This document shows positions 8,636 through 15,643 of a stretch of 15,643 bases of DNA, one piece after another. Position numbers and translations under genes: made by a program. Position 1 is the stretch's first letter, and each line of letters starts with the position of its first letter. The notes beneath the pieces were generated by a model, which was not told the origin of the DNA, did no database searches, and saw only the letters and a program-made list of their open reading frames with translations. This DNA is from CAYPCH01 sp964409165 (GTDB taxonomy: Bacteria; Bacillota; Clostridia; Acetivibrionales; Acetivibrionaceae): NCBI GenBank assembly GCA_964409165.1, contig CAYPCH010000092.1, positions 1 to 15,643 on the forward strand. The letters are read 5' to 3'.

Positions 8636-8818
8636 CGTAAGAGATTGAATGAAATATTAATGGATGTGTGCTCAAGCTTTGGAGAATATGAGCTGATTAA
8701 GCAAGGTTCAAGAAAAAGAAACTTGACTCAGTTTTAAAAATGCTATATAGAAGATGCACTCAAACTGAATTATACCCTAAAAGAAATTGGAGATAATATC
8801 AAACTGCCTGCCACCTAA
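8618..8818 (+). pseudogene. Decayed coding fragment, possibly the C-terminus of a REP-type transposase
   Basis: One reading frame runs from 8618 to the TAA at 8816 with a single internal stop (TAA 8735-8737). It has no start codon with a ribosome site and no upstream domain. The first half includes SRKRNLT and the second half YTLKEIGDNIKLPAT, a pattern like the helix-turn-helix tail of REP-associated Y1 transposases. The catalytic HUH domain is absent, so if the assignment is right this is a dead remnant. The match is from recalled motifs only and could be a chance frame. Confidence 0.4.
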
Positions 8819-8914
8819 ACTATTTAATTGTTTTGTAAATACTTTTTTCAAAAAAAGGTTTAAAATTAGTATGTAATAATATACCTATAAATTTTAGAAG
8901 GGGGACTATACATA

Positions 8915-11900
8915 ATGTCATCCGGAAATATATTTAAAAACAAGGCCTTTCTAGTCAGCATTTCATTAATTCTTATTGTGTCGGTTACTTTACTGAGTTT
9001 GTATATTTCGGGCAATCTCCCATGGAAAGGTGACAAACCTGTGTCATTGCCGCAACTCCAGACGATAGAAAACCCATTTAAAAACATTAAGATTGTACCG
9101 ATGGCTCAGGACAGTACTGGAGTATCATTAACTTCAGGCTTTAAAATCTCTTTCGACAACGATTCGGACATTTCAACAGTTGAAAAATCTATCAAAATTA
9201 TGCCTCAAATAGCCTATGCAGTCAGTAAAACAGCAAAGGGCGAGTTCCTATTAAGTCCGAAGGAAGAACTGAAGCCGAATAGCATATACAGGTTTGCCCT
9301 TTCTGAAGAATACAAACAGGATAAATCCTGGGCGTTTCAGACAAAGAAAACTTTCAGGATTGTAAAAACACTGCCAAGGGATAAATCAACATCGGTACCG
9401 AGCAACACCGGTATTGAAATTACCTTCAGCCACGAAAATCCCGTTGATGTTGAATCGCATTTCGAAATTTTTCCCCAGGTCAGCGGAAGGTTTGAATACC
9501 ATAAGAAGACAGTTGTGTTTGTACCGAAGGAAACATTAAAGGAAGATATAATCTATACCGTTAAGATAACAAAGGGTGTAGGGCTTGAAGGAAGTGATGA
9601 AAAAACACAGGATGACTGTGTATTCAATTTTCAGGTAGAAAAACAGCAAACAGAATTTTATAAATTTTTTTACTTCAGTGATGTGCTTTTTAATTTTACA
9701 TCAAACGTAACACCAGCGCTTAATGTAAATGTAGGCGACAATTATAAAAACGCCCCGGTCAAGGTTGATGTTTATAAATACAATAGCGATGAAGACTTTT
9801 ATAAAAACATAAGTAAAGCCTATGAACTCCCCTATTGGTGCAATATAAACAAGAGTGAGCTTGATTTTGATATGTCAGGGCTCAGCAAAATTTCTTCCTT
9901 TGATAAAAAGATTGAAGAGCATAAAGGCAATTACTGGTATATGGATTTCGTAATTTTCCCAGAAGAACTATCCCAGGGTTACTATCTGATAAATGTAACC
10001 TGCAATGACGGTAAGCAGTATCGTACGCATGTACAGATTAATGATATGGCAACATCGGTAACGGTTTGCACAAACAAAACCCTGGTATGGGTTAATAGTA
10101 CGAATACCGAAAAGCCTGTAAATGGAGCAAAGGTTGAGTTTATTGGTTCAGAAACAGCTGTGACCGGTGATGACGGTGTTGCAGTGATTGATAAACCGCT
10201 TAATATGACCGGAAATTACTACTGCTTCAAGGTCAGCAGCGATAGCAGTCCTGCTTTATATACCTTTAATTATAACAATAATTACTACTATGATTCTTCT
10301 TACGATCCGTCAAAGGGCAGTCCCCACGATAAATACTGGTCCTATGTATATCTTGACAGGGGAATTTACCTTCCTGACGATACGGTTAACATATGGGGGC
10401 TTGTAAAACCCCGAGATCAGGAGGAAGCGCCTTCAAAGCTTGAACTTCAGTTGTTCCGTTATGACTATTCTTATTACAGCGGGTTTTACTATGATGGGGA
10501 ATTTGGGGTCATTGAGAATAAAGAGGTTGTTTTAAACAAATTCGGTACTTTTAAGTCGGAAATTAGCTACAGCAACCTGAATTCGGGAACATATGCCATA
10601 AAGGTAATTTATAACGGTCAGGTTATAAAAGAGAATATGTTTGAAATAAAACAGTATACAAAACCTGCATACCGAATCAGTGTGGATATGGGCAAGAATT
10701 ATTCATTTGCATGGGACAAGATAGTAGCAGATATAAATGCGTCCTTCTTTGAAGGTTCGCCTGTAGCGGGGCTTGAACTCAATTACAGCTATTATAATGG
10801 TGCATCATACATGAGCTCAAATGTTGTATGTGATGAAAACGGGAATGCTAATGTCCGCATGGATTTTCAGAATCCGCATAAATACTGGCGCCCTCAGAAT
10901 ATATCCCTGAATGTAAGAAATGCGAAGGCTGAAGAGGAAGAAGTGAGGGCAGAAAGTGGTATTATGGTGTTCCCCAGTGATACTATGATAATAGCAAAAG
11001 AGAAACTTGAGGGTGACAAGGGTAAGGTAAGTGTTGAAACAAATCTTATTGATAAGAACAAACTTGATGATCTTGAGTACTTTTATGACCATGAAACATA
11101 TAAAGGTAGCAGCGTCGATATGGATTTGAAAGCTTATGTATATGAGAACTATTATGAAGCAGTAGAAAGAGGAGAATACTACGATTTTATAAATAAAAGA
11201 ACTCATAAGCTTTATTACTATAACTCGGTTAGGAAGCTTACAGAGGAAATTGATTTTAAAACGGTAGGCGGAAAGGGTAGCTTTGATTTTGAATTTAAGA
11301 AGGATTCGAAAATACAAAGGTATTATGATGTTGAAATACGAGGCAAAGATTCTCGGGGTGAAGAAATTGTTGAGACGGTATATGTGTATGACTGGTCAAG
11401 TTACCATAGATATGGTTTTGATAGTGAAGGATATGCATTAAAGAACCAGAGCGGAAAAGAAGAATTTAAAACCGATGACAAAATAGTTATGGCAATAAAG
11501 AATAACAATCAGGATATTCTGGAAGATGCAAAAGGCAAGTCGTTGTTTGTTCTTCTCAGAAATGGTGTGGTTGACTATACTGTAACCGACAGCACAGTAT
11601 ATGAAGCCAGTTTCAATGAGAAATATATTCCTAATGTGTATGTTAAGGCTTTATATTTTAACGGATCGTTGATTTATAATACAGGAATGATAGAAGCTCA
11701 TTTTGACAGCAGTGAAAGAAAGCTTCAGGTAGATGTAACCTCTGATAAGGTGCAGTATAAGCCGGGGGAGACTGCAAGTCTTAATGTCAGCGTGAAAGAT
11801 GCCGATGGAAGACCTTGCTCAGCAGAAGTTAATCTGAGTATAGTGGATGAGGCAGTATTTGCACTAAGGGATCAGAGCGTAGACACCCTGTCGTCCTTGT

Positions 11901-13873
11901 ACTTTATTTCTGTATCATCAGGTGTTTTAGAGGAATTTGTATCTCATAAGACTCCTGACCAATATTACAATCCTATGGCTGAGTGCGGTGAGGGAGGAGA
12001 CAGCGGTATAAGATCGTTTTTTAAAGATACCGCATTTTTTGACAGCATTGTTACCGGAAATGACGGTAAGGGAAAGGCAAGTTTTAAACTTCCAGACAAT
12101 CTTACCTCATGGAGAATCACTTATCAGGCTGTAACAGAGGATTTGAAAGCCGGTAGTGGTAATGTTAATATTACATCAAGGCTTCCGTTTTTTGTCGATG
12201 TTATATATAACGACACTTTTATGGAGGGCGATACTCCGGTTATTACAATGAGAAGCTTTGGAACGGGATTGAAACAGGGAAGCGAGGTTTCCTATTCCGT
12301 TGTTCTCGAAAGTCCGGACGGACAAAAGAAAACCTTGACTACAAAGGGAAAGGCAAACGCAACGGCATGGGTTGAGCTTGGAAGATTAAAGGAAGGTAAA
12401 TACAATGTAACTGTGAGTGCGCAAGCGGATTCTTTGAAGGATGGTATAAAAAGAGAGTTCCAGGTTGTAAAAAATATGCTTAGTGCTTCAAAGACAGACT
12501 TTTATAAGCTTGAAGAAGGGTTAAAGCCACAAGGAGGGGAATCACTTACCACACTGGTTTTCTGCAACAGCGGATCTTCAGAAGTTTATAATTCGCTGTT
12601 CTCATTGTTATATACATGGGGAGAAAGGGTTGACCAGAAGCTAGCCAGGAAGATAGCTGCAGAAACTTTGAAAAAGTACTACCAGCAGGAACTTCCGTTC
12701 TACACAGAAGAGGAATTTGATTTTACGAAATACCAGCTCTATGACGGTGGAATTGCCCTTTTAAGCTATGACAGCAGTGATGTAACTCTTACGGCTAAAA
12801 TATGCTCAATATGCCCTGAAATGTTCGATACTAATGCTCTTAAAGCATATTTTTATAGCGTACTGGGTAACAGCGCATCAACTCCTGAGCAGGTTTTTAC
12901 TGCGTATTACGGTCTTGCGGCACTTAAAGAGCCTGTCTTGATTGATGCTTATAACCTGCTTTCAACACCTGACCTTGATGTTAAGGATAAAATATACTTA
13001 GGTCTTGCATTAGCTGAGTTGGGCGATTATGATAAAGCAAGCGAAATATATAGAGAAATAGTAAGCTCCTATGGGGAAAAAGCAGACCCGAATTATCTTG
13101 TCAATATAGGAAAAGACAGGGATGATGTTCTTGAGAATACAGCCCTATGTTCAATACTTGCCTTTAAGCTACAAAAGGAAGAAGCATCCGGGATGTTTGG
13201 ATATGTCAAAAGCAGCAATCCGTCAGAACTTCTATTAAACTTGGAGAAATTGATTTATATTACAAATAGCATACCTGATGTACAGAATAAAGGGAAATTT
13301 ACGTACACACTTGACGGAGAGAAGAAGGCTGTTACAATTGACAAGGCGGAGCAGTTCAAACTTCTTCTTACAAAGGAAAAACTTGATACCCTTGCATTTT
13401 CAGATATAGAAGGGGATATTTCAGTAACTTCAATTTATACAGGTTCGCCCAAAGAACTTATAGGAAACGATGGTAACACCTTGGAGCTTTTGCGCATGTA
13501 TACCGTCGACGGCACCGAAAAAAGCTCAGTAAAGCAATCAGACCTAATAAAGATTGTGATTGAGCCAAAGCTTAATAAGCTTGCCCCTGACGGTTATTAT
13601 GAGATTACAGACATTCTGCCAGCGGCATTCAGGCATATTCCTCCGCGTTACTATGAATATAACGAAAATATCAGATACCCGTTTGAAGTAGATGGACAGA
13701 AGATTGTATACGGTTTTTACTATTCGGCAGAATCGGGTGTTATTCCGAAATTGGTATGCTATGCAAGGGCGGTGTGCCCCGGTGAATACACATGTGATAA
13801 TGCATTTGTAAAGCACTATAACAGCAATGTATCAGGCTTTTCAGAGCAGCAGAAAATAACAGTGGAGAAATAA
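8915..13873 (+). CDS. Bacterial alpha-2-macroglobulin homologue without the thioester
   Basis: The 1652-residue product is a membrane-tethered, extracytoplasmic macroglobulin. One hydrophobic segment (about 11-32) without a lipobox should act as a signal anchor. Two SbsA-like Ig domains (about 60-150 and 150-242) form the base. Macroglobulin domains follow, including the MG2 signature YVYLDRGIYLPDD at 477-489, a region with VQYKPGE (946-952) and SIVDEAVFAL (975-984), and the core A2M domain (about 1035-1125, with LTSWRITYQ). A helical domain follows, then a receptor-like C-terminal domain. In trap-type relatives the helical domain begins with GCxEQ, whose Cys and Gln form the thioester; here it reads GSSEV (1220-1224), so none can form. 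Several stretches are rich in tyrosine. ATG 8915 has AGAAGGGGG (8896-8904) upstream. It is the first gene of a three-gene operon. Related proteins have been linked to cell-envelope protection from proteases; the role here is unproven. Confidence 0.9.
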   Translation: MSSGNIFKNKAFLVSISLILIVSVTLLSLYISGNLPWKGDKPVSLPQLQTIENPFKNIKIVPMAQDSTGVSLTSGFKISFDNDSDISTVEKSIKIMPQIAYAVSKTAKGEFLLSPKEELKPNSIYRFALSEEYKQDKSWAFQTKKTFRIVKTLPRDKSTSVPSNTGIEITFSHENPVDVESHFEIFPQVSGRFEYHKKTVVFVPKETLKEDIIYTVKITKGVGLEGSDEKTQDDCVFNFQVEKQQTEFYKFFYFSDVLFNFTSNVTPALNVNVGDNYKNAPVKVDVYKYNSDEDFYKNISKAYELPYWCNINKSELDFDMSGLSKISSFDKKIEEHKGNYWYMDFVIFPEELSQGYYLINVTCNDGKQYRTHVQINDMATSVTVCTNKTLVWVNSTNTEKPVNGAKVEFIGSETAVTGDDGVAVIDKPLNMTGNYYCFKVSSDSSPALYTFNYNNNYYYDSSYDPSKGSPHDKYWSYVYLDRGIYLPDDTVNIWGLVKPRDQEEAPSKLELQLFRYDYSYYSGFYYDGEFGVIENKEVVLNKFGTFKSEISYSNLNSGTYAIKVIYNGQVIKENMFEIKQYTKPAYRISVDMGKNYSFAWDKIVADINASFFEGSPVAGLELNYSYYNGASYMSSNVVCDENGNANVRMDFQNPHKYWRPQNISLNVRNAKAEEEEVRAESGIMVFPSDTMIIAKEKLEGDKGKVSVETNLIDKNKLDDLEYFYDHETYKGSSVDMDLKAYVYENYYEAVERGEYYDFINKRTHKLYYYNSVRKLTEEIDFKTVGGKGSFDFEFKKDSKIQRYYDVEIRGKDSRGEEIVETVYVYDWSSYHRYGFDSEGYALKNQSGKEEFKTDDKIVMAIKNNNQDILEDAKGKSLFVLLRNGVVDYTVTDSTVYEASFNEKYIPNVYVKALYFNGSLIYNTGMIEAHFDSSERKLQVDVTSDKVQYKPGETASLNVSVKDADGRPCSAEVNLSIVDEAVFALRDQSVDTLSSLYFISVSSGVLEEFVSHKTPDQYYNPMAECGEGGDSGIRSFFKDTAFFDSIVTGNDGKGKASFKLPDNLTSWRITYQAVTEDLKAGSGNVNITSRLPFFVDVIYNDTFMEGDTPVITMRSFGTGLKQGSEVSYSVVLESPDGQKKTLTTKGKANATAWVELGRLKEGKYNVTVSAQADSLKDGIKREFQVVKNMLSASKTDFYKLEEGLKPQGGESLTTLVFCNSGSSEVYNSLFSLLYTWGERVDQKLARKIAAETLKKYYQQELPFYTEEEFDFTKYQLYDGGIALLSYDSSDVTLTAKICSICPEMFDTNALKAYFYSVLGNSASTPEQVFTAYYGLAALKEPVLIDAYNLLSTPDLDVKDKIYLGLALAELGDYDKASEIYREIVSSYGEKADPNYLVNIGKDRDDVLENTALCSILAFKLQKEEASGMFGYVKSSNPSELLLNLEKLIYITNSIPDVQNKGKFTYTLDGEKKAVTIDKAEQFKLLLTKEKLDTLAFSDIEGDISVTSIYTGSPKELIGNDGNTLELLRMYTVDGTEKSSVKQSDLIKIVIEPKLNKLAPDGYYEITDILPAAFRHIPPRYYEYNENIRYPFEVDGQKIVYGFYYSAESGVIPKLVCYARAVCPGEYTCDNAFVKHYNSNVSGFSEQQKITVEK

Positions 13874-13889
13874 AGGGAGGAAGTATTTC

Positions 13890-14636
13890 ATGAAAAGGCA
13901 AATAGCAATTTTATTGATAGTGTTAATGTTGCCGGGGTTATTCTTTACAGGCTGTGGCAGAATCCCGAATTCTTCGGAAACAGCTTATGCAAATTCGGAC
14001 GATGAAGCTCCGGCTAATGCAAAGTCTACGGATGCTCTGATTTATGTAAAGCCGGGTGATGATATAAATGATGCTGTAAGCAAGGTGGAAAACGGCGGAG
14101 TCATTGTTCTAGAAGCTGGAACATACAAAATAAAAGACACTGTTGTCATATCCGGAAAAGAGAATATTACTATGAAAGGTGAGGGAGAGGTATGGCTTGA
14201 TATTGAAGGTATTGACCACCATGTCATTACTGTCAGCAACTGCAGGAATATAGAATTCCATAACATAAAAGCCCAGCATGTTTTAAATGACGGAGATGAA
14301 AAGAGAAGTCCTGAAGATGCACGCAATGGAAGTGTTATCGGGGTAATTGACAGCACCAAGGTATTGTTTTTAAACTGTGAGCTTGTAGGGTGCGGTATAT
14401 ATGGTCTATATGCGCGGAATACCAGCGAAATAGATATAAATGGATGCTATATTCATCATAATTCACTAAAGGCTTTGAAATTTGAAAGCTTTAAAGGCGT
14501 AATGAATGTTTATATAAAGGGTAGCAGGATTATAAACAACATGGACTACTTGGAAAAAGAAGGCGATGTAAATATAATTGATGGCGGCGATAATACAATA
14601 ACCGATAATAATGAGAAAGCATATAAGGAGCTGTAA
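13890..14636 (+). CDS. Beta-helix lipoprotein
   Basis: This 248-residue exported protein has a short signal peptide ending in the lipobox FTGC, so C22 should be lipid-modified and hold the protein to the outer face of the membrane. A flexible, polar stretch (about 23-48) follows. Residues about 50-240 show the rhythm of a right-handed parallel beta-helix: repeated short strands with N/D/G turns (for instance SEIDINGCYIHHN). Such folds are found in pectate lyases and in carbohydrate-binding or structural proteins, but I see no recognisable catalytic set, so enzyme activity is not claimed. ATG 13890 is 16 bases after the macroglobulin stop and is preceded by GGGAGG. Its stop abuts the next start. 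This makes it the middle gene of the operon, likely working with the two other exported proteins. Confidence 0.82.
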   Translation: MKRQIAILLIVLMLPGLFFTGCGRIPNSSETAYANSDDEAPANAKSTDALIYVKPGDDINDAVSKVENGGVIVLEAGTYKIKDTVVISGKENITMKGEGEVWLDIEGIDHHVITVSNCRNIEFHNIKAQHVLNDGDEKRSPEDARNGSVIGVIDSTKVLFLNCELVGCGIYGLYARNTSEIDINGCYIHHNSLKALKFESFKGVMNVYIKGSRIINNMDYLEKEGDVNIIDGGDNTITDNNEKAYKEL

Positions 14637-15539
14637 ATGAGAAAATCAGGAGTTTTAGTATTATTCTTGTTTTTACTGATTGCTCTTGCAGGTTGCATTG
14701 CGTCAGGTACTAAAGAACCTGAAAAGGAGCAACAAAGCTATACCCTGTCACAAAGGATTCCATGCAAGTATTTTATCCGGGATGATTTTATGGCTTCTAT
14801 AAACAATACAAAGGAAACAGAAGATATCGACGGTACAATTACAGGTGGTGTGGTACCGCACCACCTGCTTGCACGTAATATGATAGCTGATTTCTTTAAA
14901 GCTCTGTCTGTGCGCAAACCTGAAATTGTTATTATTTTAGCCCCAAATCACCAGCGCATAGGAGAGAGGAAAATCAATACTTCATCAAGGGATTGGGAGA
15001 CCTACTTCGGAACACTTGAAACTGATAAAGAAATTTCAAACAGGCTTATTGATGATGGTATAGCAGCTTCAAATCCTGTTGTGCTCGAAGAAGACCATTC
15101 AATATCCTCCCTTATACCCTATGTCAAATACTATATGCCAGAGGTAAGGGTTGTGCCTGTTATACTACATGGAAATCTGGGACTTGCTGACTCTGTGAGG
15201 TTTGGGAATTACATCAGTGAATTTATAAAAAAGGAAAACTGTGCAATTATAGCATCGGTGGATTTTTCACATTATCTTTCTGTAGATAAGGCGGATGAGA
15301 TGGATGATATTACTTTTGATGCAATAGAAAGAAGAGATATGGAAGCAGTCAGCAGAATGACTAATGACAATCTTGATTCACCGCCATCCATAATTGCACT
15401 TCTTACGGCAATGAATGCAGTTGGAGCTCAAAGTATGAGTCTTATTGAAAATAACAATTCGGCAAAAATATCAGGGAAAAGTCACGATTATACAACAAGT
15501 TATTTTACCATGCTTTTTTATAGAGACAGTGGGAAGTAA
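14637..15539 (+). CDS. MEMO-family lipoprotein (AmmeMemoRadiSam protein B-like)
   Basis: The 300-residue protein starts with a lipoprotein signal peptide (LAGC, lipid on C20), so it should sit outside the cell. From about residue 68 on it matches the MEMO family (relatives of human MEMO1 and of class III extradiol dioxygenases): VVPHH at 72-76, APNH at 102-105, a W-x2-YFGTLETD block at 120-130, EDHSISSLIPY at 152-162 and ASVDFSHY at 206-213. H75, H105 and H212 are the most likely metal ligands. Where human MEMO1 has Cys244, my alignment by eye places D247. Most relatives are cytoplasmic and lie beside AMMECR1 and radical SAM genes; neither is here. The start follows the previous stop without a gap, with AAGGAG (14625-14630) upstream. 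Substrate and reaction are unknown. Confidence 0.85.
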   Translation: MRKSGVLVLFLFLLIALAGCIASGTKEPEKEQQSYTLSQRIPCKYFIRDDFMASINNTKETEDIDGTITGGVVPHHLLARNMIADFFKALSVRKPEIVIILAPNHQRIGERKINTSSRDWETYFGTLETDKEISNRLIDDGIAASNPVVLEEDHSISSLIPYVKYYMPEVRVVPVILHGNLGLADSVRFGNYISEFIKKENCAIIASVDFSHYLSVDKADEMDDITFDAIERRDMEAVSRMTNDNLDSPPSIIALLTAMNAVGAQSMSLIENNNSAKISGKSHDYTTSYFTMLFYRDSGK

Positions 15540-15561
15540 AAATATGCTCAAGTAGTCAAAA

Positions 15562-15593
15562 CTGAGAACCCTCTATGGGGACTCAGCTTTTTT
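15562..15593 (+). terminator. Rho-independent terminator after the operon
   Basis: CTGAG (15562-15566) pairs with CTCAG (15582-15586), with inner CCC/GGG pairs, and is followed by six T (15588-15593). It begins 22 bases after the MEMO-family stop and ends the three-gene transcript. No terminator is seen between the three genes. Confidence 0.8.
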
Positions 15594-15629
15594 ATTAGGG
15601 CCATTTCCTGAAAGGAAATCCGGCAAAAA
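15589..15629 (+). repeat. 41-base dispersed repeat, copy 2
   Basis: This is the second copy of the element at 8595-8635, with two mismatches and the same 17-base hairpin core (15603-15619) followed by CCGGCAAAAA. It again begins in the T tract of a terminator. The sequence after it differs from that following copy 1, and the window ends 14 bases later, so its right border cannot be judged. Confidence 0.7.
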
Positions 15630-15643
15630 TCTTTGGGACTCGA

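Noticed and set aside
10817..11317. 166-residue open frame on the minus strand inside the macroglobulin gene
   Set aside because: Shadow of the coding strand: no ribosome site and no recognisable domain.
1..15643. CRISPR arrays, tRNA or rRNA genes, intact insertion sequences
   Set aside because: No regularly spaced repeats, no tRNA-like cloverleaf, no rRNA sequence and no intact transposase were found by reading.

Overview
The window comes from a low-GC Firmicute, almost certainly an anaerobic, cellulosome-forming member of the Clostridia close to Acetivibrio (Clostridium) thermocellus and relatives. The strongest evidence is the large secreted GH9-CBM3c-CBM3b enzyme ending in a two-repeat type I dockerin with Ser-Thr recognition pairs. 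A promoter-like site resembling the SigI class, which controls cellulosomal genes in that group, lies upstream of it. The bases are AT-rich and most genes have strong GGAGG-type ribosome binding sites. I cannot name the species from the sequence.

Layout. (1) 213-2027, +: a membrane-anchored MutS-family ATPase with its own extended -10 promoter. (2) 2028-2559: a long non-coding stretch with the SigI-like promoter, a palindrome and an unusual Shine-Dalgarno/mini-ORF arrangement. (3) 2560-5451, +: the cellulosomal GH9 endoglucanase. (4) 5584-7776, -: a cytoplasmic GH3 beta-glycosidase, convergent with the GH9 gene; a 14-bp hairpin lies between the two stops. (5) 8142-8519, +: a small zinc-ribbon protein followed by a textbook terminator. 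(6) 8600-8818: a short repeat (second copy at the window end) and a decayed coding fragment that may be the tail of a REP-type transposase. (7) 8915-15539, +: a tight three-gene operon of exported proteins, ending in a terminator: a 1652-aa bacterial alpha-2-macroglobulin homologue that lacks the thioester, a beta-helix lipoprotein, and a lipoprotein of the MEMO family.

How the genes work together. The GH9 enzyme would sit on the cellulosome and cut cellulose outside the cell. The GH3 enzyme has no signal peptide and would finish imported oligosaccharides inside. This links the two by pathway, though they are transcribed toward each other and not as one unit. The last three genes form a separate cell-envelope module: a membrane-tethered macroglobulin scaffold plus two lipoproteins, all predicted on the outer face of the membrane. 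This combination, with a MEMO-family protein moved outside the cell and a macroglobulin without its trap chemistry, is the most unusual thing here and the best candidate for an undescribed system. The MutS-like and zinc-ribbon genes look unrelated to either module.
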